A stretch of DNA of 64,000 nucleotides from Arthrobacter globiformis (GTDB taxonomy: Bacteria > Actinomycetota > Actinomycetes > Actinomycetales > Micrococcaceae). The DNA lies in NCBI RefSeq assembly GCF_030817195.1, contig NZ_JAUSYZ010000002.1, positions 1-64,000 of the forward strand, given 5' to 3'. The notes beneath the pieces were generated by a model. That model was not told the DNA's origin and ran no database searches. It was given only the letters and a program-made list of their open reading frames with translations. A program made the position numbers and the translations under genes. Shown piece after piece: positions 61,018 through 64,000 of the stretch; the stretch's first letter is position 1, and each line of letters begins with the position of its first letter.

Positions 61018-61917
61018 TTAAGGCAGAGGCAATGACGCCAGAAGTTCGCGAACAGCTATCACTTGCCGGGGAACGTACTCTGCAACGGTTACTGCCACGA
61101 GGTCGGCAACTTGGGACAGCTCGGTCAGAGTACGAATGAGCGCCGTACGGCTAAGGCCGTTTGGTTCCATTCCCAGACCGAAGATGATCTCGTTGCTGTC
61201 AACAACGTCGAGGTCGAGATGCACTGCGACCCGCGAACAACCCGTTGCCTTCAGCCAGGAAAGTAGAGGTTCAGTATCGTCGTTGAGCTGTTGGGCGCTG
61301 AAGCTCTCGATGCCCCATGCATGGGCGTTGGGCCGGTCCCAATCAGTCCATGCGTGCACTCCGGCAATTGCCGCATTGGATGCGTTGACTGTTGCAGGCA
61401 GCGCGTCGATAAATTCCGAATCGCCGTGACCCGTCAAATGTGCAAGTGCCATGGCGTGATAAGCATCGTAAGGATCGCTTGGCAGGGTGCAGTCGGCGTG
61501 CGCGTCAAGCCACACTACGGCCATGTCATCGCCATATTTCTCGGCGAGGTAAGCGAAGGGTGCAATGCTGACTGAGCATTCACCTCCAAGCGTGACAATC
61601 TTCTCTGGCTGAGCCTGCTCAATCAGACTGACGGCTTCACGCAGTTGTGCCAGGACAAGTTGCCGGGCAATGATTCCGCCCTGAGGGTCGGTGTCCCCAT
61701 TTTGTTCTGAAACCGGCACATGGACGGTGGTGCCGCCTCCGGTTGGGAGCAGCGCGTTCAGAATTGAAGACCCGAGGCTATAACCCGTCTGCGCGGCATG
61801 CAGCGGCAGCTCGGGCACCAGCTCGGCTACAGTTTGCGGAGCAGCCCCTTGCCATTGCGGCCACAGGAGCCGCAGCGTCTTCGATTCTTCCGGGTCAGGG
61901 TGTTCTGCTGTCACCAT
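61018..61917 (-). CDS. Ureohydrolase (arginase/agmatinase) family protein
   Basis: A 299-aa arginase-fold protein. The dimetal motifs are GGECS (111-115), VWLDAHADC (Asp138, His140, Asp142) and HLDLDVVDSNE (Asp235, Asp237). The first motif normally reads GGDHS; here the metal-binding His is Cys114, as in a distinct subfamily I recall from other bacteria. The reaction is probably hydrolysis of a guanidino or related C-N bond, but arginase activity should not be assumed. ATG 61917 is preferred. A GTG at 61968 is possible. Confidence 0.85.
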   Translation of the reverse strand: MVTAEHPDPEESKTLRLLWPQWQGAAPQTVAELVPELPLHAAQTGYSLGSSILNALLPTGGGTTVHVPVSEQNGDTDPQGGIIARQLVLAQLREAVSLIEQAQPEKIVTLGGECSVSIAPFAYLAEKYGDDMAVVWLDAHADCTLPSDPYDAYHAMALAHLTGHGDSEFIDALPATVNASNAAIAGVHAWTDWDRPNAHAWGIESFSAQQLNDDTEPLLSWLKATGCSRVAVHLDLDVVDSNEIIFGLGMEPNGLSRTALIRTLTELSQVADLVAVTVAEYVPRQVIAVRELLASLPLP

Positions 61918-62022
61918 CAAGGTCGCATCTTTCTTTCGATCTGCTGAATGCAGAGGCGCATCCAGCACTTTTCATTGTTCATTCCAGAACCAGCCCGGCG
62001 GTCTAGACACCGGACCCCCGTG

Positions 62023-62631
62023 TTATTTGTACGGGTGTCTCGCGGCCCAGTCAGGTGCAGGCGGGGCCATCCGCACGTCTGTTACACGCTCGTAGCCCAA
62101 CGGCCGCGTCGGTGAAATCAACTCCATCTGCTGTCCCCATGGGGTCTGAAAATAGCACCAGCGGTTGCCGTCAGTCGGGCCACCATCCGTAACATTCTTT
62201 GGCTCTCCCTGGAGGACTACACCAGGGACGTCGCGAAGGTAATTGACTGCGGCAACTATATCGTCGACATAGATTGCTAAATGGCTCCCTCCCCAGTCGC
62301 TATTTTTGGGCAGTGTCTGCACTTGGTCAGGCGACTGATACTGGAAGAGCTCGATGTTGAAGGTCGGCCCCATGCGAAGCATAGCGATGTCGCAGGAAGC
62401 GTCAGCGTGAACGTTGAGGTTGTCCGTCATCCATGACGTCCCGCTCGACTGGAACGGGCCAATTCGCCATGCAACCTCACATCCCAAATGCTCAACGAAG
62501 AATCCGATGGCTGCATCCAAATCAGGAACGGTCAACCCCATGTGGTCGACATTCCGGGCTGTGGGAATTCCCCGGGCCGGTTTGGCAGGCATATCGCCCG
62601 CTTGCGACGCAGGTACTGGTTGTGAACTCAA
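62023..62631 (-). CDS. VOC-superfamily protein (glyoxalase/dioxygenase-like)
   Basis: A 202-aa vicinal-oxygen-chelate protein. Repeat one starts ARNVDHMGLTVPDLDAAIGFFVEHLG and repeat two SHLAIYVDDIVAAVNYL. The metal triad is suggested by His in NVDHMG, His in GSHLAIY and Glu in GQQMELISP. Candidates are a lyase, an isomerase or a ring-cleavage dioxygenase. The start is TTG 62631 or ATG 62592. It belongs to the same minus-strand series as the EthD and ureohydrolase genes. Confidence 0.85.
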   Translation of the reverse strand: MSSQPVPASQAGDMPAKPARGIPTARNVDHMGLTVPDLDAAIGFFVEHLGCEVAWRIGPFQSSGTSWMTDNLNVHADASCDIAMLRMGPTFNIELFQYQSPDQVQTLPKNSDWGGSHLAIYVDDIVAAVNYLRDVPGVVLQGEPKNVTDGGPTDGNRWCYFQTPWGQQMELISPTRPLGYERVTDVRMAPPAPDWAARHPYK

Positions 62632-62717
62632 GATCTACCCTTACCCCTCGGAGACGTCAATGGGAGCCAACTGCCTCGCCTGGAGAATCTAAGCAACATT
62701 GACAACGGTCTTGCCCC

Positions 62718-63089
62718 TTACTCTTGGTGCACGCGGTTCTTGACCCAGTGCTTGGCAGCAGTATGAGACTGGTTTACTTCCACAGGAATAGTGAGGACGG
62801 TGTCCCAATCGATGAATTCACCTGTATCCTCATTCAGTGCAATTCCTTCAGGTGACGCATAGGCGAGGTCTGCTGCTTCTTTTGACTCAAATGTGTATTC
62901 GGAGACGGCATCGTAGTCTGGAAAGGAGTCTGATCCATACCATGCACCATGCACTATCGGCATCTGATTGTATGAGATCAATCCCGGTATTGCCGTTGCC
63001 AATGGGAAATGAACTTCCGCGTAATGCTGAAAGTATTCCTCTTGGCTGAGCCCCGCCTTGCGCTTAGTAACAAAAATCAGCTTGTACAT
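62718..63089 (-). CDS. EthD-family protein
   Basis: A 123-aa EthD-domain protein (MYKLIFVTKRKAGLSQEEYF, then YAEVHFPLATAIPGLISYNQ). The His and the acidic residue of the H-x-P-L-type motif are present. Such proteins are small dimeric alpha/beta barrels often encoded in catabolic operons. The ATG at 63089 begins the first strand. The long upstream frame to 63542 is antisense-like. It lies 26 bases after the permease gene stop. Confidence 0.88.
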   Translation of the reverse strand: MYKLIFVTKRKAGLSQEEYFQHYAEVHFPLATAIPGLISYNQMPIVHGAWYGSDSFPDYDAVSEYTFESKEAADLAYASPEGIALNEDTGEFIDWDTVLTIPVEVNQSHTAAKHWVKNRVHQE

Positions 63090-63115
63090 CTTCTGGTCTC
63101 CTTTTTCAGATCCAA

Positions 63116-64000
63116 CTAAGCTCTCTTGCGCTTGCGAGAAACGAAGCCGGATACGGCAACGGAAAGAATGAGCGCGGATCCGTTGAATGCGTTTGTTACC
63201 CACGTCTGGGCACCAAGAAGTGTGAGGCCATTGGAGCCTACAGCGAGAAGGATCACGCCGACGACAGTTCCCCAAACGTTGAACAAGCCCGGGCGAATGG
63301 TCGTGGCGCCAAGGAACGCCGCCGCATATGCGGGCAGGAGAAAATCTGGTCCGAGGGAGGGTGGAGCACTCCCAGCGCGGGAAGCCTGCAGCAACCCCGC
63401 AAGCGCCGCCAAGATGGACCCGAGAATGAATGCAAGTGCCAAGTAGCGGCTGGTGTTGATGCCGGACAGCGTCGCGGCACTTCGGCCCAGTCCCGTCGCG
63501 CGCGAGTACCTGCCGAAGGGAGTCTTCTCCATGACCAACCACAGGATGAGCGCAGCGACGACAAGATAGGCGAGGACGACCTGGATACCGCCGACGCGCG
63601 TGGTCGTGAGGAGTGCAAACTGCGGTACTTTCAGCGTCAGCAAGGAGCTATTTGTCAGCAACAAATTGCCGCCCGCAAGTAATGTGGCCACACCCAGGGT
63701 CGCGATAAAGGCGTTGACCCGGAAAACAATGACCAGCACGGCATTGAAGGCTCCAATTACCGCGCCTACGATCAGCGTCAACAGAATTACCACCGGGAGA
63801 GGGAGGCCGCTGTTTGCCAAAGTGAGAGATGTTATGGCACTGAAGCCCAAAGTGGCACCCAGTGAAAGATCAAACTCGCCCACCGTCAGTGGCAAAATCG
63901 CGGCAAGAGCCAAGATTCCCGGGATAGCCAGGTTGGCAAGCAGCAGCCGCACGTTGTCGAACCGCGCGAATGATGGGGAGAGAACGCTGAATGCGACAAT
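63116..64000 (-). CDS. ABC permease, ribose/CUT2 type, cut by the window end
   Basis: At least 295 codons of an RbsC-like permease: LTVGEFDLSLGATLGFSAITSL, VNAFIATLGVATLLAGG, FLGATTIRPGLFNVWGTVVG. The frame stays open to 64000 and reads IVAFSVLSPSFARFDNVR before the apparent GTG at 63952, which is the usual N-terminal part. The true start is therefore outside the window. It indicates a second CUT2-type importer whose ATPase and binding protein probably lie beyond the end. Confidence 0.9.
   Translation of the reverse strand: MVAFSVLSPSFARFDNVRLLLANLAIPGILALAAILPLTVGEFDLSLGATLGFSAITSLTLANSGLPLPVVILLTLIVGAVIGAFNAVLVIVFRVNAFIATLGVATLLAGGNLLLTNSSLLTLKVPQFALLTTTRVGGIQVVLAYLVVAALILWLVMEKTPFGRYSRATGLGRSAATLSGINTSRYLALAFILGSILAALAGLLQASRAGSAPPSLGPDFLLPAYAAAFLGATTIRPGLFNVWGTVVGVILLAVGSNGLTLLGAQTWVTNAFNGSALILSVAVSGFVSRKRKRA

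Noticed and set aside
1..64000. CRISPR arrays, tRNA and rRNA genes
   Set aside because: No regularly spaced direct repeats were seen, and TΨC-like GGTTCGAA hits (for example near 40457) fall inside coding sequence without cloverleaf pairing. Weak matches could be missed by eye.

Overview
The window looks like the chromosome, or a large replicon, of a high-GC soil actinobacterium, most likely Arthrobacter or a close relative. The base composition, the many TTG/GTG starts, the ATGA/TAATG stop-start overlaps, and the families present (ROK and IclR regulators, DUF4193-, DUF4383- and DUF7793-type small proteins, duplicated DUF202 proteins) all point that way. This is recognition from sequence alone. 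No tRNA, rRNA or CRISPR array was seen.

Layout. (1) 0.5-4.1 kb: an HxlR regulator divergent from an Ohr/OsmC peroxidase with palindromes between them, then a thiol-redox unit ending in a shortened DipZ (CcdA plus thioredoxin domain). (2) 5.2-12.9 kb, minus strand: a sugar or glycoside uptake operon (Tat-lipoprotein binding protein, two permeases, MalK-type ATPase, MGH1-like glycoside hydrolase, BadF/BcrA-type sugar kinase, ROK repressor), joined by four-base overlaps. The divergent control region has repeated dyads and is followed by a 72-aa protein. (3) 14.2-24.5 kb, plus strand: an alpha/beta hydrolase that lacks its nucleophile serine, an IclR regulator, an OpuC/ProU-type quaternary-amine importer, a nitrilase-superfamily amidase, a DUF6282-like metal hydrolase and a 960-aa FAD/Fe-S dehydrogenase. 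This reads as import and breakdown of an N-containing osmolyte-like compound. (4) 24.6-28.6 kb: a scar region of small orphan genes, a rearranged serine-recombinase remnant and a broken DUF4383 gene. (5) 29.0-36.9 kb: an accessory island, visibly less GC-rich, with two unrecognised membrane proteins, a small ORF, a frameshifted DUF4193 remnant, a 1380-aa STAND/NACHT-like NTPase and a degraded DDE transposase at the right edge. (6) 37.0-38.2 kb: a stand-alone AAA ATPase. (7) 38.6-47.2 kb: a sulfated-glycoside module (GH3 beta-glycosidase, MFS transporter, sulfatase with a CxPxR motif, PadR regulator) with a divergent formylglycine-generating enzyme and two DUF202 membrane proteins. (8) 47.2-49.8 kb: serine recombinase, cold-shock gene and an IS110-family element. 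(9) 51.5-64 kb, minus strand: a catabolic island with RbsABC-type transporters (one an ATPase-permease fusion), amidase, flavin reductase, AraC regulator, two EthD-type proteins, a ureohydrolase-family enzyme and a VOC protein. It runs off the right end.

The strongest candidate for an undescribed system is the 29.0-36.3 kb island. A large STAND NTPase with no recognisable fused effector lies beside two membrane proteins that share a pre-membrane motif. A second lead is a small protein family (72 and 77 aa) found next to two separate glycoside operons, in one case translationally coupled to the glycosidase.
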